Source of the DNA: Linanthus parryae
Lineage: Eukaryota > Streptophyta > Magnoliopsida > Ericales > Polemoniaceae
Reading direction: 5' to 3'
NCBI GenBank assembly: GCA_023055425.1
Contig: JALGPY010000001.1
Location: 113,069,057-113,133,056 of the forward strand
Length of the DNA stretch: 64,000 nucleotides
Below the pieces are notes generated by a model. It was given only the letters and a program-made list of their open reading frames with translations, had not been told where the DNA came from and did no database searches. The translations under genes were made by a program, and so were the position numbers. The first letter of the stretch is position 1. The number at the start of each line of letters is the position of its first letter. Positions 11,760 through 21,397 of the stretch are shown piece after piece.

Positions 11760-12165
11760 GCCTATCTTCTATAGCTCATTTAATGTTGATTAAATCAGTT
11801 AAGCAGTGGATCATAAGTGGAGGGCATAACAACATTTTGACGATATAAATATATCACACGTTTACTTAAAAAGAATATAATGAGTATAGTATGTTTTCGT
11901 AGTGCAATTTGATGGTTCATTTTACTTAGAGCTGAGACTATTTAGTAAATAATTGTTTTTTCCCCTGAAAATATATGTTAGTGCATAAACTTTTTTAACT
12001 ACATTACATATATGTTTCTTTTATGAATCCATTTAATTAACTAAACTCAAATATCTGATTGTATTGTGCCCGGCCTTGTATCAGAAATGGGCCCTTAGAT
12101 AGCTACATTGCTGGGGACACAAACCAAGTCCAAATTAATTGTCAAAAAGTTTGTTGATAACAAAA
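11760..12165. repeat. Dispersed repeat, copy 1 (unclassified)
   Basis: About 400 bp here match, in the same order and orientation, the pieces at about 23806-23833, 26349-26731 and 27507-27565. Shared landmarks include a CATAAGTGG segment, TTTTGACGATATAAATAT, a GTTTCTTTTATGAA segment and TAATTGTCAAAAAGTT. In the second copy the sequence is interrupted by a LINE and a hAT MITE. It has no coding capacity and could be part of an unknown element or of a small segmental duplication. Confidence 0.7.
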
Positions 12166-12586
12166 TCCAGAGTGCCAAAAGAAACTATCCCTTTTTGTCA
12201 AAGGAAAATTTAAATAAAGAAAGAGAAAGAACCTGCCCCTAGAAGAGCTTAAAAATAATAGTATCTAATACCTTCATCGTCAAAACTATCATTTTTTACA
12301 AGGGTATAAATCATGTCCAAATTAATGCAAGCACCTTTTGTGCGCATACCCTTGGTTAGTTTTTCCTTAATTGTAACTTGTAGCTATGTTAGAGCTTCTC
12401 CAACCCATCAAAAGGGAAGAGGAAAAAGTGATGGCTTCCAACCCCTTGACGTTAAGGGGAAGAAAAGACCCAGGGCTAATCCTTGCCAAGGAAAGCAATA
12501 TAGGATTATTTTAATAACAGAAAATTTGAATTTTTAAAAGTTACATATAAAAAACTGTAAGGATTCTTAAAGGAGATTTCACAATC
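12166..12586. other. Intergenic sequence, nothing firm
   Basis: AT-rich sequence without a recognised gene. The stretch near 12392-12420 (GAGCTTCTCCAACCC) resembles the end of a common class of plant MITEs, but I did not find a matching second end. Confidence 0.4.
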
Positions 12587-12997
12587 GGGTTGTTTGGATG
12601 AGCTGAAATAAGTGAGAGGTTGAGCTTAAAAGCTCCTTTTATCTGTAGTGTTTGAATGAGGTAGATTATTATAGATTGTGGGTAAAAAAAATATTTTTTA
12701 GAGATTCGAACCTGAGACCTCATGTAATAGACTCAAACACTTTACCACTATGATAACACAAAACTGTGTAAAATGAACCAAAAATTACATTAAAGAGTTC
12801 AGAATTTTGCCCAAGAAGTGCGGAATTCCGCCAAAAATTTCCGAACTCTTTAATGCCGGAAATCCGGGTTTCATGCCGGAATTTCAGAATTTTTTGGCGG
12901 AATTCAGGTTTTTTTGTTTGTTTGGAGAGGTTTGACCGATTTTCTAAATTTTTTGACTTTTTAGTTCCTCTCTACTTACTCTCATCCAAACAAGCCC
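12587..12997. mobile_element. Harbinger/Tourist-like MITE, about 411 bp
   Basis: The left end GGGTTGTTTGGATGAG and the reverse complement of the right end, GGGCTTGTTTGGATGAG, are a near-perfect inverted repeat extending about 30 bp. The GGGC-TTGTTTGG start is characteristic of PIF/Harbinger (Tourist-like) MITEs. A clear 3-bp target duplication was not seen. The interior holds a SINE-like piece on the minus strand and several inverted GGAATTCCG / GGCGGAATT segments. Confidence 0.75.
12680..12760 (-). mobile_element. tRNA-derived SINE fragment inside the MITE
   Basis: Read on the minus strand there is an A-box-like TATCATAGTGGTAAAG (12755 down to 12740) and a good B box GGTTCGAATC (12712 down to 12703) about 43 bp later, the arrangement of an RNA polymerase III promoter. 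It cannot fold as a complete tRNA. A T-run follows at the 3' side. The edges are approximate. Confidence 0.6.
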
Positions 12998-13668
12998 AAT
13001 ATAATTAAGCTTGGAGCAATAAGAATTATGAGTAGTCGCAAGGAGAGCCTCTAGAACCCAATGAAGATGCCATGGAAGGTGACCTCGAATTTGCTTGTTG
13101 CATGTATGAAGGTAAAGGATAGTCTAAGATGTTCAAGAACATCAAGACATCCTTGAGGTTGAGGTTGTGATAAAACAAGCCTCCTTTGGAGTTTCTATAT
13201 GCTATTTACCCGAACAATTGTAGAGCACAAGTAATTTAGCTTTATTTCGCATAGTTTAACTTAGTTTAGTTTGATTGTTATCCCAAAAAAAACCACTAGT
13301 CTAATTTCTTCATTTGGTTAAATTTCAATGTACATGCTAATTTTGCTGACAGCGGTAGTATTTTTATTTGATTGTAGGATTTGAGCATAATGTGAAGTTT
13401 GCAAGGAGAAGAAATCAACCCCTAGTGAATTCATGCATTAGACAGCAAGGCAGAAATTAAACTTGGGAATTTCATTAAATTGGAATTAAAATAAAATCTA
13501 CCCCATACGTGTTTGACACAAAACGACCGAGAGGGAGCACTTAGTTGATGCTCAGGAATCCCGAACATTTTGGTGAACAATGCAATCAATCAATGAAAAA
13601 GTCTTCAAGGAATCAAGGAGGAATTCGTAGTCAAAACGGAGAAAAATTGAGAAGCATGGTATACAGGG
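12998..13668. other. Intergenic sequence, nothing recognised
   Basis: No supported gene or element was found. A 60-codon frame at 13545-13727 runs into the palindromic repeats and has no recognisable domain. Confidence 0.45.
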
Positions 13669-13925
13669 TATACGGTGGTATCCGGAATTTGATACCGTGG
13701 CATGAAGAATCTTTTAGAACACGATAAACACTCGGTATTGTTCACCGCGGTATCCAAAATTTGATACCGCGGTAAGGCAGACAAGGAAACAGTCCAAAAT
13801 TATACTTGGTGAAGTCCACTGCGGTATCCAGAATTTGATAACACAGTAAGGAAGAAAAAATGAGAAGTAGAGTTGTCTCGATAATGTTCATCGCGGTATC
13901 CAATGCAACGATACAGCAGTATAGC
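13669..13925. repeat. Four-unit tandem array of about 73 bp with a palindromic core
   Basis: The core GCGGTATCC-rAATTTGATACCGCGGT recurs with GGTATCC at 13677, 13749, 13823 and 13895, a spacing of 72, 74 and 72 bp. In the first two units the core is a near-perfect palindrome (GGTATCC ... GATACC). Units 3 and 4 are progressively decayed on the right arm. Related single motifs continue to about 14060 (GGTACACACCG, ATACCGTGGTAT). No element around it is recognised. Confidence 0.75.
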
Positions 13926-15072
13926 AGACCAATTTTAAAGAATTTTCAAGGAAAGGTTGAGGTTGACCACGGTACACACCGAGGTTAACCACGACACTGG
14001 AGACACAGTGACCAATATTGCGCGTATAGAAGGACTAGATACCGTGGTATATGGAACAGAACTGCCAATGAAGGGTTTCAACTCCATTACAACTCCAGCA
14101 CTCCAAAACCCCCATCCGCCAATGTGCATTCAATCTTTGCAAGAACACCCTAAAAAGCACCAATCACTCCCAAACTTCACCAAATTGATCACACATCGTT
14201 CCTACTCCACAAACACTTCTTTGTATCTCCATTAGCTCCACAAATCATCAAGTTGAGGAACCCACTTGGGAAAGAAATTCAAAACAGCCCATTGAGAAGT
14301 TTGAAGAAAGCCCATTGAGAAGTTTGAAGAAGGAATTGAAGTGAAAGAGAAGAAGAAACATCGGAAAGTGATCCAAGAGCTTCAAGGATCCACAATCATA
14401 AGTTGATTCCAAGGAGTTCAGAAATTTGCTGACCTAAACTATGGACCACCATTGACCAAACGACGAGTCGTTTTCGAGCTTGTAAAACTTGCCTCGAGCG
14501 TCGAAGTACACTATATACTCTCTCTCTCTCTTTCATTATAAAATTCTTGATGTCAATTGATATTATTTTCTTGATTGGGTATTTTGAGATTGTTGAATTT
14601 AAATATTTTCCATCCAAAATCACACACGAACCATGAACAAGAGAATTTCTATTAGTCACGGGACTAGGAAAAAAAAGTAAGAAATATGCTAATGAGGGGG
14701 ATGGTATGCCACCATGCCCTTCAAGGCCACCGCAGGTGCGAATCCAAGGATCCTACACTATGAAATTATTTCAAGAATGATATTTTGACGAAAAGCGTTT
14801 TGGTGGTGCCAATGCGCAAAGACTTGTTGAAATTGGGTCTCTAAAGGCAGAAAAGGCTCACCGTGAGAGAGTTTTTCTTGAGACGCCTGAAATGCCTCCG
14901 CATCTCACGAAAGTCTTAATGGGAAGGACTTTTGGAAGCTTGTTCAAATCTCCACCGAAAAGGCATGCACATGGAAGTTAAAGACTTCTTTGCTTGTGGT
15001 ATTACGTAGGTGTAATTTTTCAAACATCTTAGCTAGTTTTAGGGCTTTAGGCATTTAGCTAGGTTATAGAAA
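13926..15072. other. Unclassified repeat-like sequence before the PPR fragment
   Basis: There is no recognised domain. Local features are a 24-bp direct repeat in tandem near 14286-14333 (AGCCCATTGAGAAGTTTGAAG), a TC microsatellite at about 14514-14533, and several short open frames with no similarity I can name. The A+T content and decayed frames suggest old transposable-element sequence. Confidence 0.4.
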
Positions 15073-15419
15073 TTACGCCGAATGGGTTCACCTTCCCTCT
15101 TGTCATCAGAGCCTGTTGCGTTGATTACGGCATTGAAAAGGGTAAGCAAGTCCATGCTAATGTTTTCAAATTTGGGTATGGATCAGATGTGTTTTCTCAG
15201 AACAACTTGATCCATATGTATGCAAATTTGCAGTGTCTGGAACAAGCAGAGAGGGTGTTTGACAGAATGCCTCAGAGAAATGTTGTCTCATGGACAAGTT
15301 TACTTACTGGGTATTCTCAGTGGGGATGTGTTGATGAAGCTCGTCGAGTTTTCGACTTGATGCCAGAGAGGAATTCTGTTTCTTGGAATGCCATGATTGC
15401 GGATTATGTTAGATGCAAT
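15073..15419 (+). pseudogene. Duplicated fragment of the PPR-DYW gene
   Basis: This 347-bp block matches 7187-7533 of the PPR gene base for base apart from scattered substitutions and with no length change. It starts at TTACGCC and ends at GTTAGATGCAAT in both copies. It covers about two and a half PPR repeats (FTFPLVIRACCV through NAMIADYVRCN). The frame is open throughout and continues, without a stop, into the first exon of the Ulp1-type gene downstream up to 15662. Either a gene fragment was captured by a mobile element, or a local duplication was truncated by its insertion. No own start, DYW domain or promoter was copied. Confidence 0.92.
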
Positions 15420-15624
15420 TCAAATTTTGATTTGAATCTCTCACATAAAACTCTCAAACTCTCTCTTCATCTTCTGAAACAACCACATACCTCTCTCTCT
15501 CGTCCAAACTCTCATCTTCTGCACTTCATCTTCTGCAATTTCATGGATCCCATTGATGAATCCGTTTCTCCTTCAAAAATCAAGATTGATGTTTGTGATG
15601 AAGTGAACAAGTCGATTACAATGG

Positions 15625-16384
15625 ATGTGGAAGAATGTGGGCATGTCTCTGAAAATACATAGGTTACTCCGGCAACCACCGAAGCCCAAAATGAAGAGGA
15701 AATCGATGCAACTCCGGAGACCTCCTGAGAGAAAAGAAGAAAACCCAGATCTTATTGCAAACCCTTCTGTAAATACTTCAAGCGCCATAGAAACTGAAGA
15801 AACCCAAGAGACAATCGGAGTACCAGATAACAACAAAGAGCAGGAAGACAGCATCCAAGGCAGGGAAGAAACTGAAGAGACTCAAAAACCAGTCGATGAA
15901 ATTGTTGAAACTCAGGACACAACCGGTGCAGATGAAATTGGTGAAACCCATGAAACAACCGGTGCACTAGCCACAGGTATTCCAACTTCTGAACTTGCTT
16001 TGTTTGTTTTTGATGGATTGAAACTCACTGGTGACCATTTACCACCGAATTTAGGGTCTGGAGAAGGTGGGAATGTAGGGGATGGAGAAGGTGGGAATGT
16101 GGAGAAACCACAAGAAGTTCATAAGGAAAACCCAATCCCAGCCCCAAAATCCCAAACTGAAACCGAAGAAGGTAGCCGGAAAAGCCCTAGACTGAAGAGA
16201 AGGCTGGACTTCAACAATGAACAAGTCAAACCAAAGAGGAAACAGAGAAAGCAAACAAAACCAACCAGGATAAGAGTACAACAGAAAGAAACCAAGAAAA
16301 CAATGAAGAAGAGGAAGGAAAGAGACCCAAGCCCACCTGAGGATATTGACCACACTGAAGAGGTTGCTCTGGAACTGTACATGT
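15625..16384 (+). pseudogene. Charged N-terminal exon of the Ulp1-type gene
   Basis: The open frame is rich in Glu, Thr and Lys. It has repeats of the type EETQET / GETHETTGA near residues 58-112, two copies of GEGGNV near residues 145-160, and a strongly basic C-terminal part (KRKQRKQTKPTRIR). It looks disordered and nuclear-protein-like. The frame differs from that of the upstream ATG at 15543, so a frame change near 15660 has occurred or a small intron has been missed. A GTGAGT donor follows at 16385. Confidence 0.55.
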
Positions 16385-16619
16385 GAGTTCTTTCATATCT
16401 GTTCAAGGTTTCTGTCTGTACATTATGAAATCTTATCTATGACTTTTTAAGTTTTATCTGCTTTATTTGTTTGGTCCAATTGTGCATACTTTAGAGCTTA
16501 AATGTTCTCACACCATGTTACCTGTTTTACATTTCTATCCATATTATGTATCCTTCAAACAATTCATCGTCTGTTTTAAACTGTGTTCTATGAGTTTTAC
16601 TAGGAAGTTGTTTGTGCAG

Positions 16620-16974
16620 CCAAAGTAGGAAACACTATAAACTGAGGAAGGATGGACAGCCGAACAAGAGTCAAAGAAATTCAATGATTCGGAAATGGAA
16701 TGAAATAGATGAGTATGCAAAGCAAGAATGGGTGGAAGAGGCTCAAAGAAAGATGCATGAGAATGAAGAATCCTCTGAGACAGAAAGTGGTGATGACTAC
16801 AGGGTGGAACCAAGATCCACTTCAAAACAAAGAGAACATGAGGATGCTGAGTATAATGAGGCAATAGCACCACCACAAGAAACAGCACCACAAAAAGAAA
16901 CAGCGCCACAAAAAGAAACAGCACCACAACAAGAAACATCTACTGGAGCTACTAGAGCATTCATCCGGTTTCGG
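16620..16974 (+). pseudogene. Second exon of the Ulp1-type gene with a PQ-ETA repeat
   Basis: The exon follows a GCAG acceptor and ends before a GTGAGC donor. It starts basic (KHYKLRKDGQPNKSQRN) and continues with acidic sequence. It then has four tandem copies of a 7-residue unit, PQxETA (PQETAPQKETAPQKETAPQQ), a local repeat expansion at 16873-16935. No enzymatic domain is recognised. Confidence 0.5.
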
Positions 16975-17249
16975 TGAGCTCCACTTCTATCCACAACCTA
17001 GATTGTTTTAAGTTATGTGCATCCAATCTGCTATTTTATGACTTCTTTCTAGCTTTGATGTTGAGATTTTATTCATTGAATCCAAAGTAAATTATTTTAC
17101 ACATCTGCATCTAACGTTCTTTCAAACTTATGGCTTTGTTTATTGTTGATATTACTGAGCCTTGACAGTGTAATTTAAATGTTTTAGATTTCTATCTACA
17201 TGCCAGATATATCTTTCTGTCTCTGAACTTGTTTTAAACTGGATTGTAG

Positions 17250-18139
17250 GATGGAGAGGATTGACTACTAGAAGAATGTCGAGGGTATTGATTCCATTAC
17301 CAAAGACATAGCAGACAAGATAAGGGAAGACTGATTTTCCATGATTGATGACCAGAGCGACATATACGTCAAAGAAGCAGCTCAGGAGAGGAGGAGAAGA
17401 GAAATTTTAGAGTAGCAAGGTGTCCTTCAAGCAAAGCCAAAGAGGGTTTCAAAAAAGGCAAGAGTTGTGGAAAGGTTGAAGGAAAGGGAAGTTGTGGTTA
17501 AATCAGGACATAAAAAGGGTGGGAAAAAGGAGAGGTGCCAGAGTTACATGTCCCTTCCAAAGATTTGTGATCTGTACAACGGAATGACTACTGACCAGAA
17601 GGAATGGATTGAGAAGATAGGACTGGGGGGATTAAGGCATTTGGACATTTTGTGGACACCTGAACCTTTCAATGCTTTCATATACGATGCCTATGACTCT
17701 GCCACACAATCTATCTCTGCCCATGGTCGGGAGTACAGAATCACAGATGAGACAGTTGGCTGGTTGCTTGGGGTGAGTACCACAGGGAAAATTCTTGAAC
17801 AAGAGGAATCCGATGTGATTTCGAAGAAATTGGCCCGTGAGCTTGACCTCTCTAAGGCATGCACAAATGTCACTGATTACTATCCCTGGTTCGAGAAAAA
17901 ATAGAATAAGATACTAAGTGATGAGTGGAAGAGGAGGGGAGTGGTGTTCATTTTGGCATGTTTTGGGATGCCCAACACAAGACTAGGAGTTAGAAACACA
18001 GTAGTTTAGTATGTCATGGATCAGGAGAGGCTAGAAAAGGTTAAGTGGGCAGGTACTTGGCTCCAGTTCCTTAAAGCTCAGCACACTCTGGTTAAATTGA
18101 AGGAGGCAATCCGAGGGGCTGGTTGCTTGTTGATACCAA
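17250..18139 (+). pseudogene. Plant-mobile-domain-like / DUF1985-like region of the Ulp1-type gene
   Basis: After an acceptor at 17248-17250 the frame contains several stops. The open part from 17467 reads CDLYNGMTTDQKEWIEKIG, then ISAHGREYRITDETVGWLLG (17718-17777). The pattern of a short basic or His/Gly segment followed by I-T-x-E-x-V-x-x-L-L-G resembles the domain that precedes Ulp1 proteases in many plant mobile-element proteins. Its function is unknown. Stops at 17902-17904 and 18007-18009 interrupt the domain. Assignment is by pattern only. Confidence 0.45.
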
Positions 18140-18417
18140 TGGTAACTGTCCATTTTACTTGTCTATCTTTATGTTCATAATATCTATCCAAATGTATAAC
18201 AAATCTGTTTTGTGTGTACAGAAGGTGTATTTGGAGAAGTTCGTTCCAAAGCACCACAAACACCCTAAAGGATGTGAAGATGCAGAGGCAAGGCCTAGAC
18301 TGATGCTATGGGACACTGACAACCTGAATTCCAGATGGAAATTTGTACAAAAGTACATGAATACAGTAAGACCTGTTAATATATCAATCCATTCTATGTG
18401 GTTTACATTTCTATCAG

Positions 18418-18732
18418 CCAATACATATATGATGTCCCTGTTTTTGAACAATGCAGCTGGAGTTGCTTCCACAGCCACACAACAAAGATGAGTTCAAACC
18501 TGATTTCAGCAAAAGAGAGCAGTGGGATGAGGTCATGTTAATGAACAAATAGGAAGCGTTGTCGAACAGGTCGAACAGGCCAATACATATATGATGTCCC
18601 TGTTTTTGAACAATGCAGCTGGAGTTGCTTCCACACCCACACAACAAAGATGAGTTCAAACCTGATTTCAGCAAAAGAGAGCAGTGGGATGAGGTCATGT
18701 TAATGAACAAATAGGAAGCGTTGTCGAACAGG
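18418..18732. repeat. Direct tandem duplication of about 153 bp in the Ulp1-type gene
   Basis: The block starting CCAATACATATATGATG at 18418 is repeated from 18580, an offset of 162 bp, with about one difference (CACAGCC versus CACACCC). Both copies include the intron acceptor AATGCAG and the exon LELLPQPHNKDEF. The extra TCGAACAGG between copies is itself a 9-bp repeat. The near-identity shows a recent event that would insert a second copy of the exon. Confidence 0.9.
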
Positions 18733-19200
18733 CCGTACAGAGGGTACTAGAGAAGAGGTTGGGTAAACAAATGCAGTACCCTGCAGAGGAGGAAGAAGAA
18801 TATGAAGAGGAGGAACAACAGAATGAGGGAAATTCAAGAGAGGGAAGAAAACAAGAATCCGAGGGCAGGCAAAATCCAACAAGCTTCCACCGAAGTCTCC
18901 AATACAAGTATCTTCAACTCCCACCATGTCTGGTCATGCATCACCAAGGGTTTTCCCACCCATAAGACCTGCTCATGGATCACCTAAGGTGCCAGCTTCT
19001 CCCATCGAAAAGAATACTGTCAGTCCATCGAACAGAGGAGGGAGAGGGAGAGGGAGAGGTAGAGGAAGAGGAAGAGGGGGGAGAGAGAGGCAGTAAAGGG
19101 CCCAAAGAGAACCTCGGAGAGAGTAAGGATGCAGGGCACATTTGATGTTGTGCTGCCAATCATGCCGGAAGTGGAAGACTGCTGGTTGCATTTCTAAATG
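18733..19200 (+). pseudogene. Acidic and RG-rich linker of the Ulp1-type gene
   Basis: An acidic segment (EEEEEYEEEEQQNEG, near 18790-18830) is followed by Pro/Ser-rich sequence. A purine tract at 19030-19090 then reads in one frame as an arginine-glycine repeat (RGGRGRGRGRGRGRGRG), ending in a stop at 19094-19096. RG repeats of this kind usually bind RNA or DNA. Frame changes between the pieces show decay. The following 650 bp are mostly intron-like, with a short open exon near 19590-19680 (MLDCMSHILHLQEKF) before a GTAAGT donor. Confidence 0.45.
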
Positions 19201-19900
19201 AGCCGTCAGGCTGTTGAGGGCATGAATGAGAAGCCGGAACTAAGGACTCCATTTCAATAGTGACCATTTCCCTACATTAAAATGTTTGTGATTGATCAAT
19301 CTCATTGTTTATTTATAAATGGAATGACTCCTTGTTGATTAAATGGTACGTACCCTTTCTCTAGAGTAACTTCCTTGTTGATATAAATGGAATGGCTAAT
19401 ATAGCCAAGAATTATTCATGGCAGCTGGAGGTTCCTACCTACTTAGGAGATACGGTAAATGAATAAATAATAATCTTTACTTTATGTTCTATTTTTACAA
19501 TGAATGTTATGTTGTAAAATTAGAACGTTAACAGAACTGTTTGAGTGTTTTAAACTTTTATCCTAACGTGCATCTATACAATCTGCAGATGCTCGACTGC
19601 ATGTCCCACATCCTCCACCTCCAAGAGAAATTTAGGACTGGTGAGGAGAAGAAGATCTGGTTCTTTCCATGCATGTATGCTGTAAGTAATTAAAACATTT
19701 GAATCATTGCACTTAATTCCGTCGTTGATTGATCAATACTACATTTCGAATTTAATGCGGTCATTTTCATGCACAGTCATTGGGTCAGAAGAATGCAAAT
19801 GCTGGGATAAATCCATTGTACATGGGGGACATGAACTCGATGTCTATGGTAAGCGTTACGTCCTAGTCCTCCAAGCGTCAATAGCAAGAGCATTTTTGAC

Positions 19901-20527
19901 TTGCTTTGTTCTTTGGCTTATGGACAAGTTTCTATTCCCCTCAACATCCACGACACTCATTACTTTCTCATGGTATTGCACTTTATCGAAAAAAAAGTGT
20001 ACATCCTTGATCCCATGTCGAGGTACATTTACCTACCGGATGCGATTCGTGAGAAGCTTGGACAAATGCACTCAAATTTCAGCATATCCCTGCCAGAATA
20101 TAGAACTGTTCACGACATCAGAAAGTGGGAGATTGTTTGGACAAAACCTGACATTCCACGACAACATAATAAGTAATGTCTACATACTAATGTTTCAGTC
20201 TAGCTTGTTTACATTTTTATCCAATTGTTCTGTAATACTATTTACTTTGCTTTTTCCAGCTATGATTGTGGAGCATATGTGTGCTTCTACATGGTAAATC
20301 TGAGGGAGCTGATCCCAGAACCTGTTCGGAGGATAAAGATTAATGAAAAATACATAAGAATCTGGCTCGCCAATGAAATTGGCCGTTCCGAGTTCAACGA
20401 CCTCCGACGGGACCTTCTTGATGCTGTGGACAGATTCAAAGCCGAGGAAAACAATGAGGACTTATTTTCCAGAAAGTACATGGACATACCTACGGTCTAT
20501 TCAGCCTTTAAGAATCGTTACTTTTGA
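19901..20527 (+). pseudogene. Ulp1-like C48 cysteine protease domain
   Basis: Two open segments flank an intron of about 85 bp (20176 to about 20262, acceptor TTTCCAG). The first has the catalytic-His context IHDTHYFLMVLHF and the catalytic-Asp context VYILDPMSRYIYLP. The second starts SYDCGAYVCFYM with the catalytic Cys (the family usually has NDCGVFV) and ends at the stop at 20525-20527 after KNRYF. All three residues of the His-Asp-Cys triad are therefore present. Family members cut SUMO-like conjugates. In plants many copies lie within transposons and their role there is unclear. The reading from 19770 to 19900 is broken, so an intact protein is unlikely. Confidence 0.75.
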
Positions 20528-21025
20528 GTAGTCCATCACTAGGAGAAATATGTGATTTTGTGTTGTTTTGAAAACAATTTAACGGTTTATGTCTGTTTGT
20601 TTGACAATGTTGACAATGAGGGTGGTGAATCTTTCTGTGGCTGTAATAGTTGTGTGGTTGTGGTTTCAAAACTATGAACTTAACTATTTTTGTTCATGTG
20701 AACCACATTTCATTCTACATGTTTATATATCCAGTCTGTATGTTTTAGATTTCTATCTACATTTTGGTCAAATTAGTTTCTCACTCGTGACCACATTCAC
20801 TGATTCCTTTACTTTGTTAATCAGCATATACTTGATCTTTGGTATCAGTGTAGTCAAACCTGTCATTATGAACCCTTTACTCCACATTTATGTCCAACAG
20901 CAAACCACCCCTTCACTTCTCCTACTTATACACCCAACCACTCTTGCACAAGCACATCTGCCATTTAACTCCTGCTCTCCACCATCTCCTCCTCCTCCAA
21001 ATATCCTCAAATTCTCATTACCACC
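20528..21025. other. Spacer between Ulp1-type gene and GRF ORF
   Basis: This is AT-rich sequence with several TTTCTATCT-like motifs of the kind seen in the introns upstream. The last 150 bp are C-rich (CTCCTCCTCC), like a 5' UTR of the GRF ORF. Confidence 0.4.
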
Positions 21026-21397
21026 ATGTCACATACCTCATTCAACTCCTCCTCTAACCAATACCGTCGTAACCCCGAGTATGGACCAAGGTATTGTAAC
21101 TGTGGAAGGATACGAGTGATGAGAAGAGCTGGTCCTAACACAAAGAACTCAGGTCGAGATTTCTTCCGGTGCCCACTGCCTCAGGGGTCTCAATGTAGTT
21201 ACTTTGTATGGGCGGACGAAGAACCTCCATGCTTTTGCGAGGAGACAATGAAACGATGGTCCAAAATTATTGAAACAACAAGACGAATGAAGTCTGAAAA
21301 TCAAGAAATGCTAAAGAGACAAAAGATATCACACACATGCATCATCGTTCTTGCATTTGCGTTACTTTTCACAATGATTGTTATTTTTTTTAAGTGA
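21026..21397 (+). CDS. Small GRF-type zinc-finger protein with C-terminal membrane segment
   Basis: This is an intact 123-codon ORF. Residues 20-60 carry a GRF-type zinc finger: YCNCG, then RRAGPNTKNSGRDFFRCP, then C and the aromatic FVW context. GRF fingers bind nucleic acid. Residues 64-95 are charged and helical (KRWSKIIETTRRMKSEN). A single hydrophobic segment (CIIVLAFALLFTMIVIFF) ends the protein, so it is probably tail-anchored. Small GRF proteins with a coil and a membrane tail occur in many copies in plant genomes, often near Ulp1-type mobile genes, as here 500 bp downstream. Whether it is expressed is unknown. Confidence 0.7.
   Translation: MSHTSFNSSSNQYRRNPEYGPRYCNCGRIRVMRRAGPNTKNSGRDFFRCPLPQGSQCSYFVWADEEPPCFCEETMKRWSKIIETTRRMKSENQEMLKRQKISHTCIIVLAFALLFTMIVIFFK

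Larger units (their letters stand above)
15543..20527 (+). pseudogene. Multi-exon Ulp1-type protease gene of probable transposon origin, decayed
   Basis: A series of open segments separated by intron-like AT-rich gaps builds a long protein. A charged N-terminal region (15543-16384) is followed by a Gln/Glu-rich exon (16620-16974), a folded domain (17250-18139), shorter exons (18222-18364, 18456-18570), an acidic then RG-rich linker (18730-19095) and a C-terminal C48 cysteine protease (about 19900-20527). Splice-like junctions are visible, for example GTGAGT after 16384, a GCAG acceptor at about 16619, GTAACT at 18140 and TACAG at about 18221. Several in-frame stops (for example at 15660, 17269-17271 and 17902-17904) and frame changes show decay. 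Genes of this build in plants are often carried by Mutator-like or related DNA transposons. No transposase was found here, so that is inference. Confidence 0.7.

Noticed and set aside
13669..13925. CRISPR-like array
   Set aside because: Repeats are degenerate, the spacing unit itself is partly repeated, and the context is a plant nuclear genome.
15543..20527. Functional host SUMO protease gene
   Set aside because: Several in-frame stops, frame changes and a recent exon duplication make an intact product unlikely.
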